64,000 nucleotides of DNA, from contig PBLJ01000048.1 in assembly GCA_002721705.1 (NCBI GenBank), positions 1-64,000 of the forward strand, read 5' to 3'. The translations under genes and the position numbers were made by a program. Below the pieces are notes generated by a model. The model did no database searches. It was given only the letters and a program-made list of their open reading frames with translations, and was not told the DNA's origin. This document shows, piece by piece, positions 40,224-50,319 of the stretch (position 1 is the first letter of the stretch; every line of letters begins with the position of its first letter). This DNA is from Opitutia bacterium (GTDB lineage: Bacteria > Verrucomicrobiota > Verrucomicrobiia > Opitutales > Seribacteraceae).

Positions 40224-41534
40224 TCAGCGACTTTGCAGCCAACGGAGCCATATGGGCTGGATGGTGGCGAGGTCCGCCCCGAATTGAGCCTTGGAAACGG
40301 AGGAAAAGTTCGTCGACCCTTGCTTGGCCATGGCTCGCATGGCTGGCAAAAGACGAGCCTTCCTCGTCGGGTGCGCCATGATCCAGTCGATGAAGAGAGC
40401 AGCTTGGGCGTATTGCGCGACGTCAATGGGCTTGCCGTTCAACAACTGCCCTAGAGGAACGAGGCTCCGCTCGGCGATCAATCTCTTGGCTAAAGGTCCG
40501 AGGTCCTGCTTGCCGCAACGCAATTGGTAGTAGGTGGCAAGTCCTTCCTGCAACCAATCCCCCTCGCTGGCGAGGCCTACGGCGTGAGTCATCAAGGCAT
40601 GACAACTCTCGTGAGCGAAGACGGGACGAATGGAACCCTGCCTTGGGTCGAAAAAAGAACCGGAAATACCGAGCATGGAGTAGCCGTCTGACTCAGGCCG
40701 AGGCCCGGTCGAATTGAAAGCCTCCGCCAATTGACCCCAAAACTCCCGGTAACGCGCCTCTTTCGAAAAAATCAGGAGAACGGGCGGACGCGGTGGAGAC
40801 CGAAGCCCGGGAAAGTCGGCCATCAACAACGACTTCATATGGTCGAGAGCCTCGAAAGTCAGGGTCGGTTTCAGCCTGGGTTCGTCCGTGATGATCATGA
40901 AGTGCTTCCCACGGTGAATTCTCGCCTTGCTTCCAAAGGCCATTCTCCCGATTTCCTTGGGCAAAAGCTCCGCAGGAAAGTCTCCGTAGGGAGCGTCCAC
41001 CAACTCGATCATGTCGACATTCAAGCGACCTGCGTTGCGAAACATAAAAGCGAGCTGCCGAGTCTCCTCCCATTTCACGTGGGAAGAGGGGCTGTGACGA
41101 AAAAACCTCGTGGGCAACTCGATCGTGCGCCAACCAGGGCCGTCGATGGTAACCTTTCGCCAACGCCATGCCCTTCTCTCGGTGGAGTAGACCTGAAACT
41201 CGAAAACCAAGGGATTGGCCGCCGTCGCATTGGGCGCCTCCGCCCGAAACTTAACCGCAGTGGCCGCATGAAACCGACGACGACGGAAATTCGGCTGCGT
41301 GGCAAAGTAGCCTCCAGCCACTGCGTCCACCTGCAGGATATTGTCATCCACACCCTCGTGCTTCACGGTTACGGGAACCAAGACTCTCTCCAGTCGCATT
41401 CCCTCGCTGGCCATCCAACTGTCCCCCAGCTTGCCTGGTTGCTCGAAATTCTCGACCATCTTGGCCTCGACGCCGAACTTGCAGAAAAAGAGCCCAAAAA
41501 AGAGCCACACCACGTTCGCGACACTAGGTTTCAT
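40224..41534 (-). CDS. Secreted HExxH-motif metallopeptidase-like protein
   Basis: FAHESCHALMTHAVGLASEGDWLQEGLATYYQLR: HExxH with downstream EGLA typical of gluzincin-like families. Start moved to internal Met with signal peptide-like MKPSVANVVWLFFGLFFCKFGVEA. Confidence 0.6.
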   Translation of the reverse strand: MKPSVANVVWLFFGLFFCKFGVEAKMVENFEQPGKLGDSWMASEGMRLERVLVPVTVKHEGVDDNILQVDAVAGGYFATQPNFRRRRFHAATAVKFRAEAPNATAANPLVFEFQVYSTERRAWRWRKVTIDGPGWRTIELPTRFFRHSPSSHVKWEETRQLAFMFRNAGRLNVDMIELVDAPYGDFPAELLPKEIGRMAFGSKARIHRGKHFMIITDEPRLKPTLTFEALDHMKSLLMADFPGLRSPPRPPVLLIFSKEARYREFWGQLAEAFNSTGPRPESDGYSMLGISGSFFDPRQGSIRPVFAHESCHALMTHAVGLASEGDWLQEGLATYYQLRCGKQDLGPLAKRLIAERSLVPLGQLLNGKPIDVAQYAQAALFIDWIMAHPTRKARLLPAMRAMAKQGSTNFSSVSKAQFGADLATIQPIWLRWLQSR

Positions 41535-41635
41535 CTCTTTCCATGGTATCTCTTTTGCTGCCGAGTCAAAGGAAAACCGGCACTCTCGAGGGATGGACTT
41601 CTCCTCGGAGGAGGCGAAGCTCATACAAACTCGCG

Positions 41636-41974
41636 TCAAGGCTCCTCGGGAGATTGTTTCCCTTGCAGCTTGGCCATCTCGTCGAGGAGAGAATCGCGAA
41701 ACTCCTCCCCTAAGCCCTCGCGCTTCGCCATCTCGACGTAAAACGGGACGTAGTCTTCCTTGGCCAACGCCTTTCGAGCAATGTTGTAAAAAGGCTCGCC
41801 CTTGGCAGCGACGTAAATCCTTTCGCCGAAGGAGAAGGTGATTCCCTCGTCTGTCTCGAAGACGGCAAGTTTGCGATCTGTCATGAAGAAGGCTTTCATT
41901 ATGGAAGCCTTCCGCCAGCGGGCAAGCTTCGGGTAGCGGTCAATTGGTTTTGCCATCGAGGCGAGGATTGTCAT
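41636..41974 (-). CDS. Hypothetical protein (112 aa)
   Basis: Minus ORF abutting the upstream end of the HExxH ORF; true start uncertain. Confidence 0.45.
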   Translation of the reverse strand: MTILASMAKPIDRYPKLARWRKASIMKAFFMTDRKLAVFETDEGITFSFGERIYVAAKGEPFYNIARKALAKEDYVPFYVEMAKREGLGEEFRDSLLDEMAKLQGKQSPEEP

Positions 41975-42000
41975 GCTTCGGTAGCCAGACGCCGAGAACC

Positions 42001-42735
42001 ATGTTTTTTCCTTTCAAGGACGATAATCCCACGCGAAGCTTCCCGCTGATCACTTGGATTCTCATCGGGGCGAACGTCTTTGTGTTCTTCCAGTGGCAAT
42101 TTTCTCTCAGCCCGGAAGGTTGGGGAACTTATTTGCAGAGCTTCGGCTTCGTGCCGAAAACCTTTTTCGAGCAGGCTCCCGAAGCCTTCACGAAAGGAGA
42201 TTTCTCCGTCGTGTCTCCGATTTACACCTCCATGTTCAGCCATGGGAGCATTTTGCATCTCTTCGGCAACATGCTCTTTCTTTACCTATACGGCGACAAC
42301 GTGGAGGATGCCATGGGAAAGGTACGCTTCACCTTGTTCTACCTGACCTGCGGGACCATCGCCGCCCTTGCCCAAGCTTACGTAGCTCCGGGTTCGCCAG
42401 TCCCCATGGTGGGTGCATCGGGTGCGATCTCCGGAGTTATTGCAGGATATCTCCTCCTTTATCCACGCGCCAACGTGAGGGTCTTTTACTGGTTTTTCAT
42501 TTTCATCGGCGTTTGGTTGGTGCCGGCATGGGTAGTTCTGGGATTATGGGTAATCGAGCAAATGATCGCCTTGCCCGCATCCATGAAAGCAGCTGGAGGC
42601 GTGGCGGTAATGGCTCATTTAGGCGGGTTTGCCTCCGGTCTGCTTTTGACCCCCTTGTGCAAGCAAGCCCACGTTCCGCTCTTCCAAAAACCACGCACGC
42701 GAGCTTTTTCTCGCAAAGGACGGCGGATTCGCTAG
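42001..42735 (+). CDS. Rhomboid family intramembrane serine protease
   Basis: SMFSHGSILHLFGNMLFLYLYGDNVEDAMG, VGASGAISGVIAGYLLLYP, VAVMAHLGGFASGLLL (GASG and conserved H). Confidence 0.92.
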   Translation: MFFPFKDDNPTRSFPLITWILIGANVFVFFQWQFSLSPEGWGTYLQSFGFVPKTFFEQAPEAFTKGDFSVVSPIYTSMFSHGSILHLFGNMLFLYLYGDNVEDAMGKVRFTLFYLTCGTIAALAQAYVAPGSPVPMVGASGAISGVIAGYLLLYPRANVRVFYWFFIFIGVWLVPAWVVLGLWVIEQMIALPASMKAAGGVAVMAHLGGFASGLLLTPLCKQAHVPLFQKPRTRAFSRKGRRIR

Positions 42736-42765
42736 CCTCGCTAGGCTTTTGGCACATTCATCGAA

Positions 42766-45510
42766 GTGACGGATTCAAAGGACATACCGAAAGCTTACGA
42801 CCCAAGCGAGGTCGAGGATCGCTGGTACGCAAAGTGGGAAGAGGATGATTGCTTCGCAGGCAAACCATCCGAAGGAAAGCCAACCTACTCCATCGTCATT
42901 CCTCCCCCCAACGTGACCGGCGTGTTGACGATGGGCCACGTTCTCAACAACACCATCCAAGATATTCTTTCTCGTCGAGCCCGCCAGAAAGGCGCTGCCG
43001 TGATGTGGTTGCCCGGCACCGACCATGCGGGTATAGCCACCCAAACCAAAGTGGAACGCGCCTTGCGCGAAGAAGGATTGTCGCGCCACGACCTGGGTCG
43101 CGAAAAGTTTCTCGAGCGGGCCGTCGAATGGCGAGACAAGCACGGCGGCATCATCTTGAACCAATTGCGCAAGCTGGGCAGTTCATGTGACTGGGAGCGG
43201 ACCGTTCACACACTCGACGAGGACTATTCCAAAGCCGTCCTCACGGCCTTCGTCAAATTGCACGAAGGAGGCTACGTGTACCGAGGCAAACGCATGGTGA
43301 ACTGGTGCCCGGTCAGCTTGACGGCCCTGTCGGACGAAGAGGTCATCATGAAGCCTCAAGAGAGCAAACTCTACAAGGTGCGCTACGAGATCGTCGAGGA
43401 ACCGGGACGCTACGTCGAGGTTTCCACCACCCGCCCCGAGACCATCATGGGCGACGTCGCCATCGCCATGCACCCCGAGGACGAAAGATGGCCTCAGCTG
43501 CAAGGGAAGCACGTGCGCCGTCCGCTCAATCCCGCCGAGATACCACTCATCACGGACCGGGCCATAGAAAAGGATTTCGGAACCGGCATGCTCAAGGTCA
43601 CACCGGCTCACGACGCCCTCGACTTCGAGATCGGGGAACGACATGACCTTCCTTTCATCGACGTCCTCAACCCCGACGGCACCTTGAACGAGTTGGCCGG
43701 CGAACCTTTCGTCGGAATGGATCGCTTCGAGGCCCGCAAGGCCTGCGTAAAACAACTCGACGAACAAGGGGATTTGGTGGACGAGGAGCGCCACGAGAAC
43801 AACGTCGGCTATTCCGAAAGAGCCGACGTACCCATAGAGCCCAGGTTGTCCGAGCAATGGTTTCTTCGCTATCCCCGGGTCGAGGAAGCCAAGCGGGCGG
43901 TTGCGGAAGGCTACGTCCGCTACTTCCCCGAGCGATGGAACAAAACCTATCTTCACTGGCTCGAAAACATAAAGGATTGGTGCATTTCCAGACAACTCTG
44001 GTGGGGCCACCGCATACCTGTGTGGTACAGGAAAGGGGCCGATCGCTCCGATCCCGCAAACCTGCTCGTATCGGTGGACGGCCCGAGCGATCCGGATAAC
44101 TGGGAACAAGACGAGGACGTACTCGACACCTGGGCCTCGTCATGGCTTTGGCCCTTCGCCACCATGGGATGGCCCGACGAAAAGGCCATGCAGGAACAAA
44201 ACCTAGCCGCCTTCTATCCCACCTCCGCGCTCGTCACGGGTCCCGACATTATCTTTTTCTGGGTCGCTCGCATGATCATGGCGGGCCTTGAGTTCATGGG
44301 CGAAACCGTGGACGAGGACGAGACCCTCTCCGACGAGGAAATCAAGCGTCGCATTCCTTTCCACGACGTTTACTTCACAGGCATCATTCGAGACGGCAAA
44401 GGACGTAAGATGTCCAAATCCCTGGGCAACTCTCCGGAACCCCTCGACCTCATTGCCAAATACGGCGCGGACGGGCTTCGTCACGGCATCATGAGCATCG
44501 CTCCGAAAGGGCAGGATATTCGCTTCGCCGAGGAACGCGTGGAACAGGGGCGCAACTTCTGCAACAAGCTTTGGAACGTCTCTCGTTTCCGTCGCATGTC
44601 GGGCGAGGCTCGCGACAACACCTCGCTCGAAGCCATTCTCGGACGCCTCGACCCAGACCAACTCGACGTCGAGGACCACGCCATTCTGGGCCGTCTGGCC
44701 GAAACCCTCGACCAAGTCGAGCGTAGCCTCGAGGAATACGAGTTTAACAACGCTCTCCATGAAATCTACCGATTCTTTTGGTCTGACTTCTGCGACTGGT
44801 ACGTCGAGGTATCCAAGGCAAAGCTGCGAGACGACGCCCTGCGCGAAACCTGTCTCGCGGCGCAAGATCTTTGCCTGAGGCAAACCCTTCTCCTGCTGCA
44901 TCCCGTCACCCCCTTCATCACGGAGGAACTATGGCAGCGCCTCGGCTACGCCCAAGAAGATCAATCCATCCAGTACGTGGACCCCGGCGAAGGCAAAGAC
45001 CTCGTGGATGCTCTGGCCCAAAAAGGCATAACCTTGGAAAGCGCATCGAAAAGCGAAGTTGCCGCCGTCCGCGACCTCGTGACCGCGTTGCGGGCGCTCA
45101 AGGCCGAACGGGGCCTTGCAACCAACAAGGAAGTCGCCTTCCACTACGTCTCGACGAATGACAAGGCCGCCGTACTGGAAAAACACAAGGAGAAGATTCT
45201 GCTCTTCGTGGGAGGGATCACTTTCGACCGTCTGGAAGAGGCTCCCTCAGGCGCCCCCAGCGTAGTGACCGACTTGGGAACCACTTTTCTAGACCTTGCC
45301 TCGGGGATCGACTTGGAAGCGGAGCAAGCCCGCCTCGAAAAGGAAATCGCAAAACTGGAGAAAATCGTGGCCTCGACAGAAGCCCGGTTGGCCAACGAAA
45401 GCTTTACCGCCAAGGCGCCGCCCGAAGTCATCGAGGGAGCTCGCCGCCAACTCGCGGACTCCCAAGGAAAACTCGAGGAAACGCGAAAAGCGTTGGTGGC
45501 GCTGGCTTAA
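42766..45510 (+). CDS. valS: Valine--tRNA ligase
   Basis: IVIPPPNVTGVLTMGHVLNNTIQDIL, WLPGTDHAGIATQ, GRKMSKSLGNSPEPLD, C-terminal coiled coil. GTG start. Confidence 0.96.
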   Translation: MTDSKDIPKAYDPSEVEDRWYAKWEEDDCFAGKPSEGKPTYSIVIPPPNVTGVLTMGHVLNNTIQDILSRRARQKGAAVMWLPGTDHAGIATQTKVERALREEGLSRHDLGREKFLERAVEWRDKHGGIILNQLRKLGSSCDWERTVHTLDEDYSKAVLTAFVKLHEGGYVYRGKRMVNWCPVSLTALSDEEVIMKPQESKLYKVRYEIVEEPGRYVEVSTTRPETIMGDVAIAMHPEDERWPQLQGKHVRRPLNPAEIPLITDRAIEKDFGTGMLKVTPAHDALDFEIGERHDLPFIDVLNPDGTLNELAGEPFVGMDRFEARKACVKQLDEQGDLVDEERHENNVGYSERADVPIEPRLSEQWFLRYPRVEEAKRAVAEGYVRYFPERWNKTYLHWLENIKDWCISRQLWWGHRIPVWYRKGADRSDPANLLVSVDGPSDPDNWEQDEDVLDTWASSWLWPFATMGWPDEKAMQEQNLAAFYPTSALVTGPDIIFFWVARMIMAGLEFMGETVDEDETLSDEEIKRRIPFHDVYFTGIIRDGKGRKMSKSLGNSPEPLDLIAKYGADGLRHGIMSIAPKGQDIRFAEERVEQGRNFCNKLWNVSRFRRMSGEARDNTSLEAILGRLDPDQLDVEDHAILGRLAETLDQVERSLEEYEFNNALHEIYRFFWSDFCDWYVEVSKAKLRDDALRETCLAAQDLCLRQTLLLLHPVTPFITEELWQRLGYAQEDQSIQYVDPGEGKDLVDALAQKGITLESASKSEVAAVRDLVTALRALKAERGLATNKEVAFHYVSTNDKAAVLEKHKEKILLFVGGITFDRLEEAPSGAPSVVTDLGTTFLDLASGIDLEAEQARLEKEIAKLEKIVASTEARLANESFTAKAPPEVIEGARRQLADSQGKLEETRKALVALA

Positions 45511-45520
45511 CCGGGAAAGC

Positions 45521-45889
45521 TCAGGAAGTCACGAAGGTGACCGCCTTGACCACCCGGCAATCGGGAAGCTTTCGCACCGCAGCGAGAATATCCTGCTTCC
45601 GAAACGCCATTTCCTGGCGTGCGGTCGACCCCATGACTTGAATGACGAGCTTGCCGTCGTGGGTAATCCGTCGAGGTCCACAACGATCGGCAAAGGCTTC
45701 GCCCACGATTTCTCGCCAATGCTCGACGATTCTTTGCTCCGGACGAGGCCCTTCGAGAGAATACTTCCTGACCACCGCGGCCAAGGTATCGCCCAAGCTC
45801 TTGGCATCGCGCCCAACGGGCTTGGCCTCGCTCTCCGGCAAGGAACGAAAAGCGCTAAGCAATTTTTGAACTTGTCGGTCGTGCTTCAT
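45521..45889 (-). CDS. DUF721 (DciA-like) domain protein
   Basis: IVEHWREIVGEAFADRCGPRRITHDGKLVIQVMGSTARQEMAFRKQDILAAV. Confidence 0.65.
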   Translation of the reverse strand: MKHDRQVQKLLSAFRSLPESEAKPVGRDAKSLGDTLAAVVRKYSLEGPRPEQRIVEHWREIVGEAFADRCGPRRITHDGKLVIQVMGSTARQEMAFRKQDILAAVRKLPDCRVVKAVTFVTS

Positions 45890-45997
45890 CCTCGTCCTGA
45901 AAAGAGAGCAATGCGCGCCTGAAATGAAATTTCAATAGAAAGCGAGATTGACCGCTCCACCTGCCTGCGTTAGGAGAATTTGCTTTCATTTCTTGAA

Positions 45998-46073
45998 GGC
46001 GAGATAGCTCAGTTGGTAGAGCACGCGACTGAAAATCGCGGTGTCCCCGGTTCGATCCCGGGTCTCGCCACCA
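45998..46073 (+). tRNA. tRNA-Phe (anticodon GAA), CCA encoded
   Basis: GGCGAGA-TA-GCTCAGTTGGTAGAGC-A-CGCGA-CTGAAAA-TCGCG-GTGTC-CCCGGTTCGATCCCGGG-TCTCGCC-ACCA; complete cloverleaf by eye. Confidence 0.96.
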
Positions 46074-46142
46074 TTTCCCATCCTTCTCCAAGTTGTCTAA
46101 ACGAGATTCACCGGTGGGGATTGTTCGACAGATTGAACGGGT

Positions 46143-47984
46143 TTGTCTTTAGTTGCAGACATGGAAACGGATCAAGTCGCCGTACTGGCAGTGATAATCG
46201 GCACCTTCGGGCTGTTCGCTTGGAATCGGTGGCGGCACGACGTGGTGGCGATCACCTCCTTGGTCGCCTTGACCTTGACCGACTTGGCCTTGGTGGCTTT
46301 CGGTGAAAAATCTCGGTTGGTCGACAAACCCGAGGAACTGCTGCTCGGTTTCGGCCATCCAGCGGTCATCACGGTGGCAGCGGTCCTGGTAATCAGCCGA
46401 GCTCTCCGCAACGCCGGCGTGGTAGACATTTTGGCTCGCAGCATCCTGCCGTTGACCAGGAGCGAACCCGGTCACGTACTCTCGCTTTCCGGCGTGGTGA
46501 TGGCATGCTCCGCCTTCATGAACAACGTCGGGGCCCTCGCTCTCATGCTGCCGGTCACCCTGCGCACCGCCGCCGAGCGAGCCCGATCTCCCAGCATATT
46601 GCTCATGCCCCTGGCCTTCGCCAGTATCCTTGGTGGCATGATGACCATGATCGGCACGCCCCCGAACATCATCATAGCAACCCTGCGCCCCGAGCTAGTC
46701 GAGGGCGCGGATCCTTATGGATTGTTCGCCTTTTCCGCCGTCGGTGTCCCCATTGCCATTGGAGGCGTGGCCTTCGTTGCCCTGATCGGGTGGCGACTGA
46801 TCCCAAGGGATGGTCGCAAGAAAGCAGGAAGCGACACTTTGTTTCAAATCGATGACTACGTCACTGAGATACGCGTACCTGAGGATTGCAAGGAAGTCGG
46901 CCGAACCGTCGGCGAATTTGCGGAGGAATGCGGGGACAAGCTCGAACTGATCGCCTTCGTGCGCAAGAATGGTAAAGTGGTTCCCACGAACCAAGATGGC
47001 ATCATCAGCCCGGACAGTCGTTTCCTTGCCAAGGCGGACCCCAACGACTTGCAGGAGGTTCTCGAGGAGCATGGCTTTCGCTTGGGCAAGGAGATACGCC
47101 AGCGCATCGATGCCTTGGAAGGAGAGGATCTCGGATTTGTCGAGGCGGTGGTGACCGCAGGCTCGCCGCTGGAAGGCCGTGACCGTGCCTACCTCAGGCA
47201 ACGAATGGGGCGTTCCGGAGCCTTGCTGGCGATTGCCAGACAAGACCAACCGATCCGCACTCGTCTAGGTAAAGTGATCTTTCGCGTCGGCGACGTGTTG
47301 CTCCTCCATGGAGCCACCGAGGAACTGGACGATCGAGTGGCTTCCCTCAACTTGTTGCCCTTGGCCGATCGCGAAGTGAGCGTGGGTTCCTTTCCCAAGG
47401 CTTGGCCGGCCCTGCTGATTTTCGGGATCGCCATCGGGTTGAGCGCCGCCGGCGTCCTGCCGATGACCATGGCCTTCGTGGGAGCAGCCTTGGTCTACGT
47501 TTTCATCGGTATCCTGCCAACCCGGGACATCTATCGCGAAATCGACTGGCCGGTCATCGTACTGCTGGCGGCCATGATGCCGGTCAGCAAAGCGTTGCAA
47601 ACAACCGGTTGCGCCGAACTTATCGCCGATGGCATGGCCCAGAGCGCCGCTTCCTACCCGGGCTGGGTCGCCTTGGTCGTGGTCATGGTTCTTACCATGT
47701 GCCTTTCCGACGTCATCAACAATGCCGCCACCGCCCTCATCATGGCTCCCATAGCGGTGGGAATCGCCACCCAGATGGGGTTCGCCCCGGATCCTTTCCT
47801 AATGGCCGTGGCCGTAGGGGCATCCTGCGCTTTCCTCACACCCATCGGGCACCAGTGCAACGCCCTCGTGCTGGGACCGGGCGGTTACCGTTTCGGCGAT
47901 TACTGGCGCATGGGACTTCCCCTCGAGATCCTCATCGTGGCATGCGGCACGCCGCTGATCCTATACTTCTGGCCTCTCGGCTGA
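46143..47984 (+). CDS. SLC13 family permease with two TrkA-C-like domains
   Basis: GFGHPAVITVAAVLVISRAL, SAFMNNVGALALMLPV, GGMMTMIGTPPNIIIA, central RCK-C-like segments. TTG start in track; ATG 46161 is an alternative. Confidence 0.85.
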   Translation: MSLVADMETDQVAVLAVIIGTFGLFAWNRWRHDVVAITSLVALTLTDLALVAFGEKSRLVDKPEELLLGFGHPAVITVAAVLVISRALRNAGVVDILARSILPLTRSEPGHVLSLSGVVMACSAFMNNVGALALMLPVTLRTAAERARSPSILLMPLAFASILGGMMTMIGTPPNIIIATLRPELVEGADPYGLFAFSAVGVPIAIGGVAFVALIGWRLIPRDGRKKAGSDTLFQIDDYVTEIRVPEDCKEVGRTVGEFAEECGDKLELIAFVRKNGKVVPTNQDGIISPDSRFLAKADPNDLQEVLEEHGFRLGKEIRQRIDALEGEDLGFVEAVVTAGSPLEGRDRAYLRQRMGRSGALLAIARQDQPIRTRLGKVIFRVGDVLLLHGATEELDDRVASLNLLPLADREVSVGSFPKAWPALLIFGIAIGLSAAGVLPMTMAFVGAALVYVFIGILPTRDIYREIDWPVIVLLAAMMPVSKALQTTGCAELIADGMAQSAASYPGWVALVVVMVLTMCLSDVINNAATALIMAPIAVGIATQMGFAPDPFLMAVAVGASCAFLTPIGHQCNALVLGPGGYRFGDYWRMGLPLEILIVACGTPLILYFWPLG

Positions 47985-47995
47985 AATCGCCGACC

Positions 47996-50299
47996 TTATT
48001 CCGTTGAATACGGAAACGGGATGAGATCCTGAAGCTCGGGAGCGCCTTCTCCTAAGTCGCTCAAAACCTTCTGGTAGGCTTCATCAAAACCACCACGCGC
48101 CTTGATCAGGGGGCTGAAAGGCAAACTATTCGAGCCGGGAAAAGCCTGTAGCACGACTTGGCCTTGCTCCAAGGCGATGCACCAAGTGAAAGCCGGGATA
48201 TCTCCCTCATTGAGGTAACGAGGCTGGTTGAGTTCATCCAAATGGCCGGCATACTCGAAGGAAACGGTCGATAGGTATTGGAGGAAGTTCAAAAACAAAT
48301 TGGCCTCTTCGGAATAACTGATGGTATCCAAGCTTTCATAAAACAAGACGAGTCTTTCCTCGATCTCACGATGAGAGGAAGGCGACGTCCAGTCGGTTGA
48401 CTGCAGGGGATTCTTGAGGATTGCCTTCAACCGCGCGTGGTTCTCCCGCAAACGAGAGGAAAGAGGAATCCCCCATTGCTCACCGCGAGTCAACATGATG
48501 CGGCACAGTTCATCATGGAGGTAGGCCTTGAAGAGGAGTGATATTTCTTGGTTTTGGAGAAGGGCGTCCAACAAGTCCAACAAGGGGGCTCGGATTTGTC
48601 GTTTCTCCTCATCCAGGTACTTCTCCACTTGCTCACGGAGGAAAACGGATTCCGAGGTCAGGTTGGAGTCATGCAACATCTTACCTTGGATGGCATCTTT
48701 AAACCGAATCGTCTCGTAGGAGGTTACAGCTACGCCCGCGGCGATGAAATCCCCCTCCTGAACCACTTTGAACACATCTTTCTGCCTATTGCCGTTGGCA
48801 TCGAATGCCTGCTCCGTTCGGGTCTCGCTGAACGCACCGAAGGAAAAAACTTCCTGCAAGAGCGTTTCCTCCGTGGTGTAGAAAGTACGGCCTAATCGCT
48901 TCTCGCTTGTGACCGTGAATCCACTGAGTTTGTAACGCAAGACGTCGCGGATTCTCGATTTAGCGATCGAGGAAAGGGCTTCGTATTCGGAGAGAGAGTT
49001 AGTCGGATAAATTCCGATCGCTCCAGCTTGAACGTTCGCCCAAGCCTCCGCCGATCCATTGAAGAGAAGCTCGCCATTGAGTTTTCCATTCTCGTTGTCG
49101 AAGAGAGAACGGTACTCGATTACTTTGCTGGCCGCCAGATGAGCCGCCTCCTCGTATGACTCCTGATTCACGGCTTGTTCCAAGGCCTCGAGGTAACTCT
49201 CGAGGTCGGTGGCCTCATGAATTTCGCTCTTCAGCTTCACGTCCTGGCCTTTCTTGGCCGTCATTTCACGAAACCTCTCGAGGCCCTTTTCGAGATCTTC
49301 GTCGATCGAACCCTCCGTGACCTGAAAATCATCCGTTTGGTCCATGTATAGCAGCATGTTCGCAACGATTTCTCGCAGCTCCTGCACGTCGTTCTCGAGA
49401 TCCTCATGGACCACGGCAGCGTCCTGCGCCACCTCGGAAACCGCTTGGGTGTCTTTCCGTCCTTGGGAATAGAGAACCGCCAAGGTCACGCAGGAGGCGG
49501 CAATGGTCAGACCGATGGCAAGCCACAACCATTTCAGACAGCCAAAAGACGAAGAAACCTCGGGCTCCGCGACGGGCGCGGACGAAGCCTCACTCAAGTT
49601 GGGAGCCAAGAGAAAGTCGGCTACTACCTCGATGGCCATCGCCTCGGCCACGGGGTCCTCGCCATCGGGAACGTCTCGCCCCCCTTCTCCCAGCAAGGAC
49701 TCCAATCCAGTGAACATTTTCTTCCGATAGGTCGAATCGGCCATCTTGAACTTGAGGATCGCCTGCAAGTCGCCCATCCGCAGTTCCAACCCCGGTGGAA
49801 GCTCCGTTTCCTCCAAATAGATAGCGAGAAATTTCTTCTTACGATTGAGGGCCAGATTCACCTCGTTGCGACAATTCTCGGAAACGGCCGACCTGGGGGA
49901 AGTGAACATCAGGAACAGGGAGCAATCGATCACGGCTTTGGCGATATGCTCTGGCCAATCATTGCCTGGATCTATGCCTTCGTCGTACCAAATGCGATAC
50001 CCCGCCTCGTGCAGGCGCTGTATTTCCCTGAAGACCAAGCCACCATCCTCATGAGAGTAACTGACGAAGATGAAGGGCTTGTCGCCGGAGTAGGCATCGA
50101 AGGGAGGCACGAGGTGCTGTCGATGCATCTCCTCCGAAATCACGATGCCGGGAAGGTACGATACCGTGGTCCATTCCCGGCAGCCTTCAAACCACACCGA
50201 ATCAATGGGACTGAAGGCTCCGACGTCGAGAAAGCCTTGCACTTCCTTCACGGAGTAAGGTCCGAACTGCTGGTCGTTCTTGTAGAGATAAACGTCCAT
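47996..50299 (-). CDS. GYF_2-like domain + TIR domain + TM + large unknown C-terminal domain (767 aa)
   Basis: MDVYLYKNDQQFGPYSVKEVQGFLDVGAFSPIDSVWFEGCREWTTV (GYF_2-like); PFIFVSYSHEDGGLVFREIQRLHEAGYRIWYDEGIDPGNDWPEHIAKAVIDCSLFLMFTSPRSAVSENCRNEVNLAL (TIR); TM LWLAIGLTIAASCVTLAVLY. Confidence 0.85.
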   Translation of the reverse strand: MDVYLYKNDQQFGPYSVKEVQGFLDVGAFSPIDSVWFEGCREWTTVSYLPGIVISEEMHRQHLVPPFDAYSGDKPFIFVSYSHEDGGLVFREIQRLHEAGYRIWYDEGIDPGNDWPEHIAKAVIDCSLFLMFTSPRSAVSENCRNEVNLALNRKKKFLAIYLEETELPPGLELRMGDLQAILKFKMADSTYRKKMFTGLESLLGEGGRDVPDGEDPVAEAMAIEVVADFLLAPNLSEASSAPVAEPEVSSSFGCLKWLWLAIGLTIAASCVTLAVLYSQGRKDTQAVSEVAQDAAVVHEDLENDVQELREIVANMLLYMDQTDDFQVTEGSIDEDLEKGLERFREMTAKKGQDVKLKSEIHEATDLESYLEALEQAVNQESYEEAAHLAASKVIEYRSLFDNENGKLNGELLFNGSAEAWANVQAGAIGIYPTNSLSEYEALSSIAKSRIRDVLRYKLSGFTVTSEKRLGRTFYTTEETLLQEVFSFGAFSETRTEQAFDANGNRQKDVFKVVQEGDFIAAGVAVTSYETIRFKDAIQGKMLHDSNLTSESVFLREQVEKYLDEEKRQIRAPLLDLLDALLQNQEISLLFKAYLHDELCRIMLTRGEQWGIPLSSRLRENHARLKAILKNPLQSTDWTSPSSHREIEERLVLFYESLDTISYSEEANLFLNFLQYLSTVSFEYAGHLDELNQPRYLNEGDIPAFTWCIALEQGQVVLQAFPGSNSLPFSPLIKARGGFDEAYQKVLSDLGEGAPELQDLIPFPYSTE

Positions 50300-50319
50300 C
50301 GATTTTGGTGTCTACTGCA

